From contig SVBX01000001.1 in assembly GCA_015058655.1 (NCBI GenBank), positions 159,328 through 223,327 of the forward strand: a DNA stretch of 64,000 bases, given 5' to 3'. Position 1 is the stretch's first letter. Every line of letters begins with the position of its first letter. The stretch is from Pseudoselenomonas ruminantium (GTDB lineage: Bacteria; Bacillota; Negativicutes; Selenomonadales; Selenomonadaceae). The position numbers and the translations under genes are program-made. The notes under the pieces were generated by a model. It worked only from the letters and a program-made list of their open reading frames with translations. It ran no database searches and had not been told where the DNA came from. Below, piece after piece: positions 1-8,583 of this stretch.

Positions 1-189
1 CTTGCCCTGTTCATCATCAAGGTGAAGTTCCTTGGCCAGCAGGTCCTCAAATGTCACATAGCTGCGCTTGAACTTCGGGGTATTGACATTGGCAATATTA
101 TCGCTGATTACCTCATGGCGCATAGTGGCGGCCTGCATTCCCCTGGACAAATAATCCATATTGGGTGAATTCATGATCTGTTCCAGCAT
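1..189 (-). CDS. flgB: Flagellar basal-body rod protein FlgB (N-terminal part, runs off window)
   Basis: The reverse strand from 189 to 1 encodes 63 residues without a stop and continues beyond the window. The translation starts MLEQIMNSP and contains ISDNIANVNTPKFKR, which matches the conserved N-terminal rod signature of FlgB (usually written NNIANVNTPGYK). FlgB forms part of the proximal rod of the flagellar basal body, exported by the flagellar type III system. The start is set by AAGGAAGTGAG about 8 bases before the ATG. It is too short for the ORF track to have kept. It is probably the first gene of a flg/fli operon, with a hairpin in its leader at 230-278. The family call is firm; only the N-terminus is visible. 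Confidence 0.9.
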   Translation of the reverse strand, partial: MLEQIMNSPNMDYLSRGMQAATMRHEVISDNIANVNTPKFKRSYVTFEDLLAKELHLDDEQGK

Positions 190-229
190 GACCGGGACTC
201 ACTTCCTTTCCATGATAGCCCAAAAGCTA

Positions 230-278
230 CCTTATGTACAGACTTCTAAGAAGATATCTTCTACATAAGGGCTTTTTA
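230..278. promoter_or_regulatory. Long inverted repeat in the flgB leader
   Basis: AAAAGC/GCTTTT and CTTATGTA/TACATAAG form a nearly continuous stem enclosing AGAAGATATCTTCT. This inner palindrome can fold on itself, or pair alternatively with the neighbouring CTTCT. Read on the plus strand it ends in GCTTTTTATC like a terminator, but no plus-strand gene precedes it. Read on the minus strand it sits between the DUF4127 terminator and the flgB ribosome-binding site, so a leader or attenuator role for the flagellar operon is possible. Confidence 0.4.
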
Positions 279-335
279 TCCTGCCCGGGCCACGAAATTT
301 TTAGCATTTCATCATGATCCATCACTGCACCGTAA

Positions 336-366
336 AAAAGGACCTTCCTTCAGGGAAAGTCCTTTT
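336..366 (-). terminator. Rho-independent terminator after the DUF4127 gene
   Basis: On the minus strand AAAAGGAC pairs with GTCCTTTT around a small inner stem and is followed by a T run (GTCCTTTTTTAC). It lies directly after the stop codon of the DUF4127 gene and would close the three-gene unit. Confidence 0.75.
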
Positions 367-369
367 CCT

Positions 370-2025
370 TCAATGCTTCAAATAATCCATGGGATAAAGT
401 TCCTTCGCATGAATTATATCAGATTCAAACAAACGATTCCAGGGGAAATTGACTTCAATTTCCTTCAATGATTCGAAAGGCGGCAAATTTTCTTCCACAA
501 AACGAGTCATCATGCGGGCAGACCTTTCAGACACAGCCCTTTTCTTGCCATCCAGGCTGCCATAAACCCCATCCCCTCGCAACCAGGTAAGCTGACGGGC
601 AATGGTACCTCTCACATTGGCCTGATAGGCCCAATCATCCAGATAGCGGGTGAGCAGCAGGTCATCGACCGCCTCATCCTTCATATACTTTGCCAGCATG
701 CCCTCACCGATGACAAAGCCAGAACTGTTAGTGGGAGTATTCCAGCCACTATAAGCCTTGAGTTCGAAGAGAAGTCCTCTTTTCTTCAAGTTCTCCATCA
801 GGGCGTTATCCGAGCCGTTGGCATAAGCGACATCCGCGATGGCAAGGGGATAGCCCTTGGCCGCATATTCATTCACCAAATCCGCGAAGTAATCCGTCCC
901 CTCGCGGCTCCTGCCATCGTTGCTGCGTTCACTGGCCTCGTAAGTCCGGCCATTGGGATTAGTATTGACTGCCAGTACCAGGTCTGCCTTCTCAGGGGAA
1001 CTCACCTGAATGCCTCCGCCCACATTTATGGCCGAGTCAATGGAAGCTCCAATGGTTTCGTCCGAATAAGCGGGTATGGTCTTGCCTCCCCGCCCCCAAT
1101 TATACCGGACATACACAAAGGGAACATCGTGCTTGATATCATTGACAGCGCGGGCCAGGAGCAGCATGCCGATCTCATCTATGCCAGCCATGGCCTGGAA
1201 TTTGCTGCTCTCCAGATTTCCCGCTGCTTCTTGCAAGTGGCGGCTTTCCCTGTGGGTCTGGGAAAGCGGCGCATTATCATCCCGCCCCAGCACCATGTAA
1301 TTGAAGGTATTTGCCTTTATCAGGCTCAAGAGCTTCTCGTTGGCAGCATAATTTTTCTGCCTTCTGCCCAGCCAGTCCTGGAGATCTTTCTTCGGTATCA
1401 GTCTCTCCAAAAAACCGGCTTCTTTTTTCTCCCTCCAGGTCAGGCCTTCTGTTTCTTCCTTGTCCTTCAGCCCTGTATACCGGAATATATCAGCGCCGTA
1501 TTTCCTGTAATATGCAGGCTCTTCATGGCCAGATGCCTCCCCGCTTCTGGGCGTGCGCATGATGGAGCTGAATACATAGAGCTGCATCTTGGGATGCTCA
1601 TGCCTGAATTTCTTGAAGCGGTCTACCCTTGCCATGACCTCTGCCTGGGAGTAATTGTGCTTCCTTGAACCCACCAAACTGCCGTAAAGCATAGCATCCG
1701 AAGAAATAACCGCAGCTTCCGCCTCCCCGGAATTTTCCTCCAGCCACTGCCATAGCACTTCCGGATTGCCCAGATTAGTGCGATTTCCCAGCTTTTCATC
1801 GGGAGGAACCACTACCTGATATCCCAGTTTCCCCACCACTTCTGCAGTCTGCTTGTTGGAAATCGGACGGTTGTCGTGCGGCACATAGACAATCTTTGGC
1901 ACGGGATCAGCTGCCTTTTTCCTGGCCTCTCCTCCCAGGGGCATGAACATGAGCACCGCCAAGAATGCCGCTGTTGCCATCCTGAATTTCTTCCCTGCTG
2001 TATTTCTCATGTTATTCCCCACCAT
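370..2025 (-). CDS. DUF4127 family exported protein
   Basis: The 551-residue product opens with a basic segment and a hydrophobic stretch (MATAAFLAVLMFMPLGG), a signal peptide or N-terminal anchor. The mature part starts with IVYVPHDNRPISNKQ and continues with VVVPPDEKLG, the typical opening of DUF4127 proteins, which are common in Firmicutes and have no established biochemical role. Asp/His/Arg-rich conserved patches (SSDAMLYGSLVGSR, LGRDDNAPLS, YVRYNWGRGG) suggest a catalytic protein, but the activity cannot be named. It overlaps the preceding gene by 14 bases, indicating translational coupling. The upstream ATG has AAGGA six bases before it. An internal ATG at 2010 with GTGGGG is the alternative start. 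A terminator follows at once. Confidence 0.85.
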   Translation of the reverse strand: MVGNNMRNTAGKKFRMATAAFLAVLMFMPLGGEARKKAADPVPKIVYVPHDNRPISNKQTAEVVGKLGYQVVVPPDEKLGNRTNLGNPEVLWQWLEENSGEAEAAVISSDAMLYGSLVGSRKHNYSQAEVMARVDRFKKFRHEHPKMQLYVFSSIMRTPRSGEASGHEEPAYYRKYGADIFRYTGLKDKEETEGLTWREKKEAGFLERLIPKKDLQDWLGRRQKNYAANEKLLSLIKANTFNYMVLGRDDNAPLSQTHRESRHLQEAAGNLESSKFQAMAGIDEIGMLLLARAVNDIKHDVPFVYVRYNWGRGGKTIPAYSDETIGASIDSAINVGGGIQVSSPEKADLVLAVNTNPNGRTYEASERSNDGRSREGTDYFADLVNEYAAKGYPLAIADVAYANGSDNALMENLKKRGLLFELKAYSGWNTPTNSSGFVIGEGMLAKYMKDEAVDDLLLTRYLDDWAYQANVRGTIARQLTWLRGDGVYGSLDGKKRAVSERSARMMTRFVEENLPPFESLKEIEVNFPWNRLFESDIIHAKELYPMDYLKH

Positions 2026-2725
2026 TTTCTGTCCTTATCTCCTCCCCTTTGCTCTTCAGCAAACCTTTCAGGTCAGCCTTCACATCATCCGGTATGTGAA
2101 GCTCTGTCTGGAACTCTATGCCATTTTCCTTAGGGATGGCCCCTTTTATTTCAATCATGTCCAGCAGCCTGTGACCATGGAAGCTGGTCTGGCCAAAGGT
2201 AGAGGCAGCCAGCACCTGGCTGCAGTCCACCCTCACATCGTTGTGTTTGATATCGACAGGCATATTTTCAAAGGTATCAACCTTGCCCATCATGCGTTCC
2301 ACCATGGAAAGCGACACCAGGGAAAAAATCCATGACATAAGGCCATGACCAGGCAATCGTTTCTTCTGCACCTGATAGACCATATAAGTCTTATCCCCTT
2401 GATGGACAAATTCCTTGATCTTTCCGGAAAGCTTCAGTTCCCCTTTCTGCGTAGAGGCCTCGATATCCAGCTTTCCATTCTCATGGGAGCGAAGCGAGAT
2501 CCGCTTCAGCCCCTGCTGCGGCTTCTTCTCCAGCCCCTTAGCCAAGGCATCGTTTATGACTTCATCTGGCACAAATAATCTGCCTTCACTGATCTCTTTG
2601 AGGCTCTCCCTGGACCAGGTTCCCTTCACTACCTTGAGGGCCGGACCATAATCCTGCACCTTTTCCTTCAGCTGCGCCCAATCAATCTTCTGTACCTGTT
2701 CAACCCAGGCTGCTGGCAAATCCAT
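2012..2725 (-). CDS. Conserved hypothetical protein (237 aa)
   Basis: I do not recognise the family. The 237-residue protein has no clear signal peptide. One moderately hydrophobic stretch in the middle (LMSWIFSLVSLSMVERMM) could be a membrane-associated helix. Much of the rest alternates charged and hydrophobic residues in beta-strand-like runs (KLDIEASTQKGELKLSGKIKEF). This is loosely reminiscent of lipid-binding LmeA/DUF2993-type beta proteins, but that is only an impression. Its start overlaps the DUF2225 stop and its end overlaps the DUF4127 start, so the three genes form one tightly coupled transcription unit and probably act together at or across the membrane. Confidence 0.7.
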   Translation of the reverse strand: MDLPAAWVEQVQKIDWAQLKEKVQDYGPALKVVKGTWSRESLKEISEGRLFVPDEVINDALAKGLEKKPQQGLKRISLRSHENGKLDIEASTQKGELKLSGKIKEFVHQGDKTYMVYQVQKKRLPGHGLMSWIFSLVSLSMVERMMGKVDTFENMPVDIKHNDVRVDCSQVLAASTFGQTSFHGHRLLDMIEIKGAIPKENGIEFQTELHIPDDVKADLKGLLKSKGEEIRTENGGE

Positions 2726-3423
2726 TAACTGCTTTCCTCCTCCGCGCTTTCCTTCTTGGCGGCCCGCACATCCTCCCAGAGGTTGCGAGCCCTGTCATAG
2801 AGCTTGGAATCTGAAGTCCTGAGGCTCTGATCCCCGATGATCCTTGATAAATACTGGGTGGATTTTTCAATATCCCCCTTGCGATAATAGATGGCTCCTA
2901 TGAGAAACATGCAAAGCCCTTCCGACATGCCGTTCTGCGGATACTCCTCCGTAGTGAGTGACCTGTCATAGAGCTCTGCCGCCCTGCCAAGCATCTCCAT
3001 CTCATTTTCCCGCTCTCCGGCATCACGGAAAATCCAGGCCAGCATGAGATATAGCCCGGCCCGGCGATTGAAGGAAGCTTCTAGCATTTCAGCGTAGAAA
3101 ATCCCAAGCTTGAAGGAAGCAACTGCCTCAGCTTTGCCGCGCTCCTCCACAAATTCCAGAGCCATTTTCCTGCGGCTCAGGAATTCCGCTATCTTCTCTC
3201 TGTGCTTGGCCGGCATATTGCCGACAAATACCTTTTCTTCCGCTGCAAAGCCGCAATGCTCACAAAACCATACTTTGTAATAGTAGGGATTGAAATCCTT
3301 ATAGTGGACGCACATATCCTCATCTGTGCTCAGCGTTATGAGGCGGGCTTTGGTCTTGGACACCCGGGTCATCTTGCCACAGATAGGGCACTTTTTTTCC
3401 ACCACAAAGGTATATTCGCTCAT
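2725..3423 (-). CDS. DUF2225 zinc-ribbon/TPR-like protein
   Basis: This 232-residue protein begins with two Cys pairs, CPICGKMTRVSK and CEHCGFAAEE, that would bind one zinc ion. The spacing and the FNPYYYKVWFCEHCG context are diagnostic of DUF2225. The C-terminal two thirds is helical and looks like tetratricopeptide repeats (LYLMLAWIFRDAGERENEMEMLGRAAELYD and SEGLCMFLIGAIYYRKGDIEKSTQYLSRII regions). Such proteins may be scaffolds, but no function is established. The ATG has GGGAGGT eight bases upstream. It is the first gene of the unit with 2012-2725 and 370-2025, with which it overlaps by one base. Confidence 0.85.
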   Translation of the reverse strand: MSEYTFVVEKKCPICGKMTRVSKTKARLITLSTDEDMCVHYKDFNPYYYKVWFCEHCGFAAEEKVFVGNMPAKHREKIAEFLSRRKMALEFVEERGKAEAVASFKLGIFYAEMLEASFNRRAGLYLMLAWIFRDAGERENEMEMLGRAAELYDRSLTTEEYPQNGMSEGLCMFLIGAIYYRKGDIEKSTQYLSRIIGDQSLRTSDSKLYDRARNLWEDVRAAKKESAEEESS

Positions 3424-3495
3424 GGCAGTTACCTCCCATCTATTGAATTATCGCTACCACAATAGCATACCACAAATTCATGAAAAATTGAATTA

Positions 3496-3523
3496 GAGGA
3501 TTGCTGCTGGCACAGCAATCCTC
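3496..3523 (-). terminator. Terminator of the glycogen cluster
   Basis: On the minus strand GAGGATTGCTG pairs perfectly with CAGCAATCCTC over a 6-base loop and is followed by TAATTCAATTTTT. It lies 23 bases after the stop of the amylase/MalQ gene and closes the cluster. Confidence 0.8.
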
Positions 3524-3545
3524 CTCTCATCAAGCAACATGAAAA

Positions 3546-6500
3546 TCAGCGTTCATAGCGTACGCAGAGTTCCCTAAGCCGTTCTGTGTCGATCTCCATG
3601 AGGTAGCCGGGCTTCAGGCACCACTTCCAGTTGAACCCCACGGTGCCCGGCGTGTTCATGCGGCTGCGCTCATCCAAGGCCATGAGGTCCTGCATGGGCA
3701 CCATGGCCAGCCTGGCTTCAGAAGCATAGGCAAACTCCACCAGGCGCTCGCAGACTTCCTTGGGCCTGTCGTGGCGCGCTCCCAGAAGGTCAGCCACCGC
3801 CGCCCCCATGGCATCGTCCACATCATGCAGGTACCAGCCCACGGTGGTATTGTTGTCATGGGTGCCGGTATAGACAATGCTGTTCTCCGGAGCTACGAAG
3901 CCGAAGCGTCCCATATCCCCGAAATGCAGGGTGAAGTGCAGCACCTTCATGCCCGGAAAGCCGCAGGCATCCCTGAGGGCCTCTACCTCGTCGGTGATGA
4001 TGCCCAAATCCTCGGCCACGATTGGCATATCGCCAAGGCTTTTCTTTATCTCGTCAAAGAAAGGCTTGCTGGGACCCTTGAGCCAGCGCCCGTTGATGGC
4101 AGTTTCCGCCTTGCCGTCCACTTCCCAGTAAGATTCAAACCCACGGAAATGGTCGATGCGCACGATGTCCACCAGTTCATAGAGCTTCTTGAAGCGTTTC
4201 TTCCACCAGCCATAGTTCTCCCGCTCCATGGCCTGCCAGTTATATTGCGGGTTGCCCCAAAGCTGGCCCGTAGCGCTGAAATAATCAGGCGGCACTCCGG
4301 CCACAGTCTTGGCTGTGCCATCAGGGTTCAAATCGAAGAGTCCCTGATTAGCCCAGACATCGGCGCTGTCATGGGAGATGAAAATAGGCATATCGCCCAT
4401 GATGGAAACGCCGTGTTCCCTGGCGTAATCATGGAGCCTCTGCCACTGGGTGTGGAAGAGATACTGCATGAATTTCTCAAGGCCGATTGCCTCCTGCAGC
4501 CGCGCTGCAGCTGTTTTCAGGGCCTGCTTGTCCCTGTGCCCCAAAGTCTTGGGCCACTCTGTCCAGGGAGCCCCCTTCTGCTCCTTCTTGATGGCCATGA
4601 AGAGCGCATAGTCATCCAGCCAGTAAGCCTCTTTGTAGCAGAAGGCTTCATACTCCCCATCTTGGGCCGCAGTCTTGGCAAACTGAGCGTAAGCTTTCTT
4701 GAAGCACTTGCTCTTGAAGGCCTGCACCCTCTCAAAATCCACGAAAGAACCGCCTCCGGCATAGGGCAGCCTGGCATCATTTGCAGACAGCCATCCCTTC
4801 TCGATCAATTCATCGATATCGATAAGCAAGGGATTGCCGGCAAAGGCAGAGGGAGACTGATAGGGAGAATAGCCAAAGCCCACAGGTCCCAAGGGCAGGA
4901 TCTGCCAGACAGTCTGCCCCGCCTCCTGCAGGAAGTCAATGAACTTGTAGGCCTCCTTGCCAAAATCCCCCACCCCATACTTGGAGGGCAGGCAGGTGGG
5001 ATGCAAAAGGACCCCCGCCTGCCTTGGGAACTTCCTCACAGGCTTGACAGCCTTCAGCACCAATGGCTTCAAATCCTGCAGCCGCAAATGAAGCCGTCCC
5101 CGTACCACGGAATACCTTTCCCTGTGCTCTGACAGCACATCCTCGAAGTCACCTGACGCAAAATCGCTGACATCGATGTCAATGCTTTCCCACTCCGCAT
5201 TGCGATTGAAAGCTATGATGAAAGTGCTGTCCTCTGCCGCTGCTCCGAATACATCCTTGCCCCCGCGAATGACGCGGGCATAAGCAATCACATTGCCTGC
5301 GGCGTACAGGGGCAGCACCTCTCCCGTCTGCAGGGCAGCATGCTCATTGCGCAGCTTTATGAGTTTCCTGTAGAACCCCTGTATCTCTTCATCGCCGCCG
5401 CTCCACTTGTAAGGACGACGATTGTAGGGATCCTTGAATCCCTCCATGCCGATTTCATCCCCATAGTAAATGCAGGGGACACCGGGATAAGTCATCTGCC
5501 AGGCAGCTGCCATGAGCAATCTCGCTTTCCCAAGGGAATAATGCACCGGGTCCATCTTGGCGCGGGACTGTTCCACTGCCGGCATGCCATCATAGTAAGG
5601 CGCCTCCCCCAGGAAGGTGATAGCCCTGTGCACATCATGGCTGCCAATAAGATTCATCATGGCGTAAAAATTCTCTTTAGGGTAATTCTCCCTGAGGCTC
5701 CTGAACTTGCGGGCTGCCATGTTTCCATCCACACGCCCCATCAGGAAGTCAAAGAGTATCTCCCTGAAGGGATAGTTCATGGCAGAATCCATTTCCTGAC
5801 CGCAGAGATATTCACGAGGTACTCCGTAAGCCACTTTATGGGATGCATCCTCCCATACTTCCCCAATCATCACGGCCTCAGGGTTTGTCTTCTTGAGCTC
5901 CCCATAGAAGCTCTGGGAGAATGGCTCCGGCAACTCATCGATTACATCCAGGCGCCAGCCCATGACACCTTCCTTCATCCAGTGGTGCAGCACGCTGTCC
6001 TCGTCACTGATGATGAATTTCATATACGAAGGATTAGTTTCCTGCACATTCGGCAGGGTATTGAAATCCCACCAGCTGTCATATTCATGAGGCCAGTTGC
6101 GGAAACAGAACCAGTCATAGTAAGGGGACTCTTTGGACTGATAAGCTCCCACCGTGTCATATTCACCCTTGCGGTTAAAGTAGCGGCTGTTGCTTCCCGT
6201 ATGGCTGAATACGCCATCTATGATAATGCTGATCCCCTTTTCCCTGGCAGTGTCGATAAGATGCCTGAAATCCTCATTGGTGCCAAGGATGGGATCTACC
6301 TTGTGGTAGTCGCCGGTATCATAGTGATGGTTGCTTTCTGACTCAAAGACCGGGTTCAGATAAATAACAGAAATCCCCAGTTCCTTCAGGTAATCCAGCT
6401 TTTCCTCTATGCCTTTCAAATTGCCCCCAAAGAAATCATAGGCCACGATTTCCTTGGTGTCGGGATCTTTGTAATAGCATGGATCATCTTCCCAGGCAGC

Positions 6501-7001
6501 ATGATACACAGCCCCTTTCTTGGGAATAAGCGCATTGCCATGCCTATGGAAGCGATCCGGGAAAATTTGGTACATCACGCTGTGCTTGAACCAATCAGGC
6601 GTCCTGGCTCCTTTATTGTAAACGGTAATCTGATAGGAATAGGGCACATTGTCGTACACATCCCCTTTTCCTCCCAGCATTTCCGGGTTGTTGCCGTAAT
6701 AGCATGTCCCCTGTGAAGTATTGATGATAAAATAATACCAAAGGAGGCAGCCCTTATCCGGCAATTCCAGCTCCGTGCTGAAAAAATAATCCGTCGTGCC
6801 CTCAACATGTTTTTTCACTTGCAAGGGCAACAGCGTTTCCCCTTTGCGCTCCTGCCATAGCCGCAGCAATACCTGCTTGATGGCCAGCTCCGTATGTATC
6901 CTCAGTCCCAGCCTTATCTTGGAGCCAGCTTCCGCAGCCCCTATGGTTGAACGATAGTAGACGCTATGTGAATTATGCTCGACATTATGCCTATCCAGCA
7001 T
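3546..7001 (-). CDS. Fused GH13 alpha-amylase/neopullulanase and GH77 4-alpha-glucanotransferase
   Basis: This is a two-enzyme fusion of about 1,150 residues. Residues ~1-130 look like the beta-sandwich of cyclomaltodextrinase/neopullulanases. Residues ~140-640 are a GH13 barrel with nucleophile Asp in GWRLDVIDE (~352), acid/base Glu in GEVWED (~381) and transition-state Asp in GSHDVHR (~456). Residues ~655-1150 are a complete GH77 MalQ: GYSPYQSPSAFAGNPLL, VRIDHFRGF (nucleophile Asp), VAEDLG (Glu) and THDNNTTVGW (Asp). The pair would open or hydrolyse glycogen-derived dextrins and then disproportionate the short maltooligosaccharides into chains suitable for GlgP. It is the last gene of the glycogen cluster, separated from glgA by a terminator-like hairpin, so it may have its own expression level. 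I chose the ATG at 7001, which has GGAGGGTGAGG before it, over the ORF-track ATG at 7019. Confidence 0.92.
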   Translation of the reverse strand: MLDRHNVEHNSHSVYYRSTIGAAEAGSKIRLGLRIHTELAIKQVLLRLWQERKGETLLPLQVKKHVEGTTDYFFSTELELPDKGCLLWYYFIINTSQGTCYYGNNPEMLGGKGDVYDNVPYSYQITVYNKGARTPDWFKHSVMYQIFPDRFHRHGNALIPKKGAVYHAAWEDDPCYYKDPDTKEIVAYDFFGGNLKGIEEKLDYLKELGISVIYLNPVFESESNHHYDTGDYHKVDPILGTNEDFRHLIDTAREKGISIIIDGVFSHTGSNSRYFNRKGEYDTVGAYQSKESPYYDWFCFRNWPHEYDSWWDFNTLPNVQETNPSYMKFIISDEDSVLHHWMKEGVMGWRLDVIDELPEPFSQSFYGELKKTNPEAVMIGEVWEDASHKVAYGVPREYLCGQEMDSAMNYPFREILFDFLMGRVDGNMAARKFRSLRENYPKENFYAMMNLIGSHDVHRAITFLGEAPYYDGMPAVEQSRAKMDPVHYSLGKARLLMAAAWQMTYPGVPCIYYGDEIGMEGFKDPYNRRPYKWSGGDEEIQGFYRKLIKLRNEHAALQTGEVLPLYAAGNVIAYARVIRGGKDVFGAAAEDSTFIIAFNRNAEWESIDIDVSDFASGDFEDVLSEHRERYSVVRGRLHLRLQDLKPLVLKAVKPVRKFPRQAGVLLHPTCLPSKYGVGDFGKEAYKFIDFLQEAGQTVWQILPLGPVGFGYSPYQSPSAFAGNPLLIDIDELIEKGWLSANDARLPYAGGGSFVDFERVQAFKSKCFKKAYAQFAKTAAQDGEYEAFCYKEAYWLDDYALFMAIKKEQKGAPWTEWPKTLGHRDKQALKTAAARLQEAIGLEKFMQYLFHTQWQRLHDYAREHGVSIMGDMPIFISHDSADVWANQGLFDLNPDGTAKTVAGVPPDYFSATGQLWGNPQYNWQAMERENYGWWKKRFKKLYELVDIVRIDHFRGFESYWEVDGKAETAINGRWLKGPSKPFFDEIKKSLGDMPIVAEDLGIITDEVEALRDACGFPGMKVLHFTLHFGDMGRFGFVAPENSIVYTGTHDNNTTVGWYLHDVDDAMGAAVADLLGARHDRPKEVCERLVEFAYASEARLAMVPMQDLMALDERSRMNTPGTVGFNWKWCLKPGYLMEIDTERLRELCVRYER

Positions 7002-7052
7002 TGCCTCACCCTCCCTCATCCTTCACCAAAACTCTGTTGGGTGCCTAACGAC

Positions 7053-7077
7053 AAAAGGGCGGCCAGAAGACCGCCCC
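7053..7077 (-). terminator. Terminator-like hairpin after glgA
   Basis: GGGCGGTC-TTCT-GGCCGCCC followed by TTTTG on the minus strand, between glgA and the amylase/malQ gene. It is strong enough to reduce or stop read-through. Confidence 0.75.
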
Positions 7078-7090
7078 GTATATCAATGTT

Positions 7091-8536
7091 TCACTTTATT
7101 TCCTTGGCCATAAGCTTCTCGTAAAGATGCTTGTACTCCCTGGCCGACTCAGCCCAGCTGTAATCTGAGGTCATGGCGTTGTTCACGATCTGACGCCACT
7201 CGCCGGGGTTCTCATAAGCCGAAAGCGCACGCTTCAGTGAATACATCATTTCGTGGGCGTTATAATCCGAGAATACGAACCCATTGCCCTGCTTGGTATA
7301 TTTATCGTAAGGCACCACCGTATCCTTCAATCCGCCGGTATCGCGCACCACCGGGATGGCACCGTAGCGCAAAGCAATGAGCTGACCGATGCCGCAAGGC
7401 TCATAGTTCGAAGGCATGAGGAAGATATCCGCTGCCGCATAGATGCGCTGGGCCAGCTGATTGGAGAAGTAAATGTTCACGGAAACCTTGTTAGGATAGC
7501 GCCATGCCAAGCCCTTGAACCAATCCTCATAAACCTTGTCACCGGTGCCCAGCAACACGAACTGGATATCCTCATGCAGGAGGATCTCATCCATCATGCG
7601 CACAATGAGATCCATGCCCTTGGCTGCCACCAGACGGGAAACCAAAGCCACCATAGGCACCTGACGCTTGCTTGGCAGCCCCAGCAGGTTCTGGAGTTCT
7701 GTCTTGTTGTCTGCCTTGCGGGAAGGATCATCCACATCGTAAGTCTCGAAGATATTCTTGTCCGTCCGAGGATTGTAGGTGTCATAATCAAGACCGTTCA
7801 CGATGCCGAAGAGATCATCCTTGCGACTGCGCAACAAGCCGTCCAGATGCTCGCCGAAATAGCCGTACTGGATTTCCTGAGCATAAGTCTTGCTGACAGT
7901 GGAGATAAAGTCAGAATATATGATGCCACCCTTCATGAAATTAACTGCATCGTAGAATTCCAGGTCGCCATTGTTGAAATACTTCCAATCCAGGGCCAGC
8001 ACATCGGACATGACATCCTTGGGGAAGATGCCCTGATATTTCAGATTGTGAATCGTATAGAGGGTGCGAATCTTCTCATAGCGCTCATCGTCCTTGTGCT
8101 CCAGCTTCAGGAAAACACTGATGAGTCCTGCATGCCAGTCATTGCTATGGATGATGTCCGGCCAGAAGTCCATGGCGGGCAGGAGGCAAAGCACCGCACG
8201 GCAGAAGAAAGAGAACCTTTCCGCATCATCGTCATAGCCGTAGAATCCCTCACGGTTGTAGTATTCCTCATTATCTATGAAATAATAGGTAACGCCCTCA
8301 TACTCCAATTTCTCAAGGCCCACATACTTGGTACGCCAGGCCACATTGATTTCGCCATCATAGACATGTTCCATCTTGGAGCGGTACTCCTCAGGAATCT
8401 TGCCAAACTTGGGCATAACGACCCGGACATCTATTCCCTCCAGGCGCAATGCCTTAGGAAGAGAGCCTGCCACATCAGCCAGTCCGCCCGTTTTAGCAAA
8501 AGGCACCGCTTCCGATGCTACATATAGTACATTCAT
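7091..8536 (-). CDS. glgA: Glycogen synthase (ADP-glucose type)
   Basis: This 481-residue GT5 enzyme transfers glucose from ADP-glucose to the non-reducing ends of glycogen. The N-terminus MNVLYVASEAVPFAKTGGLAD carries the ADP-glucose-binding KTGGL motif. The second Rossmann domain has the expected LMPSNYEPCGIGQLIALRYG segment with the conserved glutamate, followed by VVRDTGGLKDTV. Length and motif order are those of a complete bacterial GlgA. It follows glgB by 47 bases in the glgC-D-P-B-A order and is followed by a hairpin terminator. The ATG is the obvious start because the KTGGL motif lies at the usual distance from it. Confidence 0.97.
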   Translation of the reverse strand: MNVLYVASEAVPFAKTGGLADVAGSLPKALRLEGIDVRVVMPKFGKIPEEYRSKMEHVYDGEINVAWRTKYVGLEKLEYEGVTYYFIDNEEYYNREGFYGYDDDAERFSFFCRAVLCLLPAMDFWPDIIHSNDWHAGLISVFLKLEHKDDERYEKIRTLYTIHNLKYQGIFPKDVMSDVLALDWKYFNNGDLEFYDAVNFMKGGIIYSDFISTVSKTYAQEIQYGYFGEHLDGLLRSRKDDLFGIVNGLDYDTYNPRTDKNIFETYDVDDPSRKADNKTELQNLLGLPSKRQVPMVALVSRLVAAKGMDLIVRMMDEILLHEDIQFVLLGTGDKVYEDWFKGLAWRYPNKVSVNIYFSNQLAQRIYAAADIFLMPSNYEPCGIGQLIALRYGAIPVVRDTGGLKDTVVPYDKYTKQGNGFVFSDYNAHEMMYSLKRALSAYENPGEWRQIVNNAMTSDYSWAESAREYKHLYEKLMAKEIK

Positions 8537-8583
8537 GCCTTATGTCCTCCTTTATAGTAAACCTTGGTTATGTTGAATCCTAA

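Noticed and set aside
3771-5132. 453-aa plus-strand ORF
   Set aside because: Shadow of the GH77 half of the fusion.
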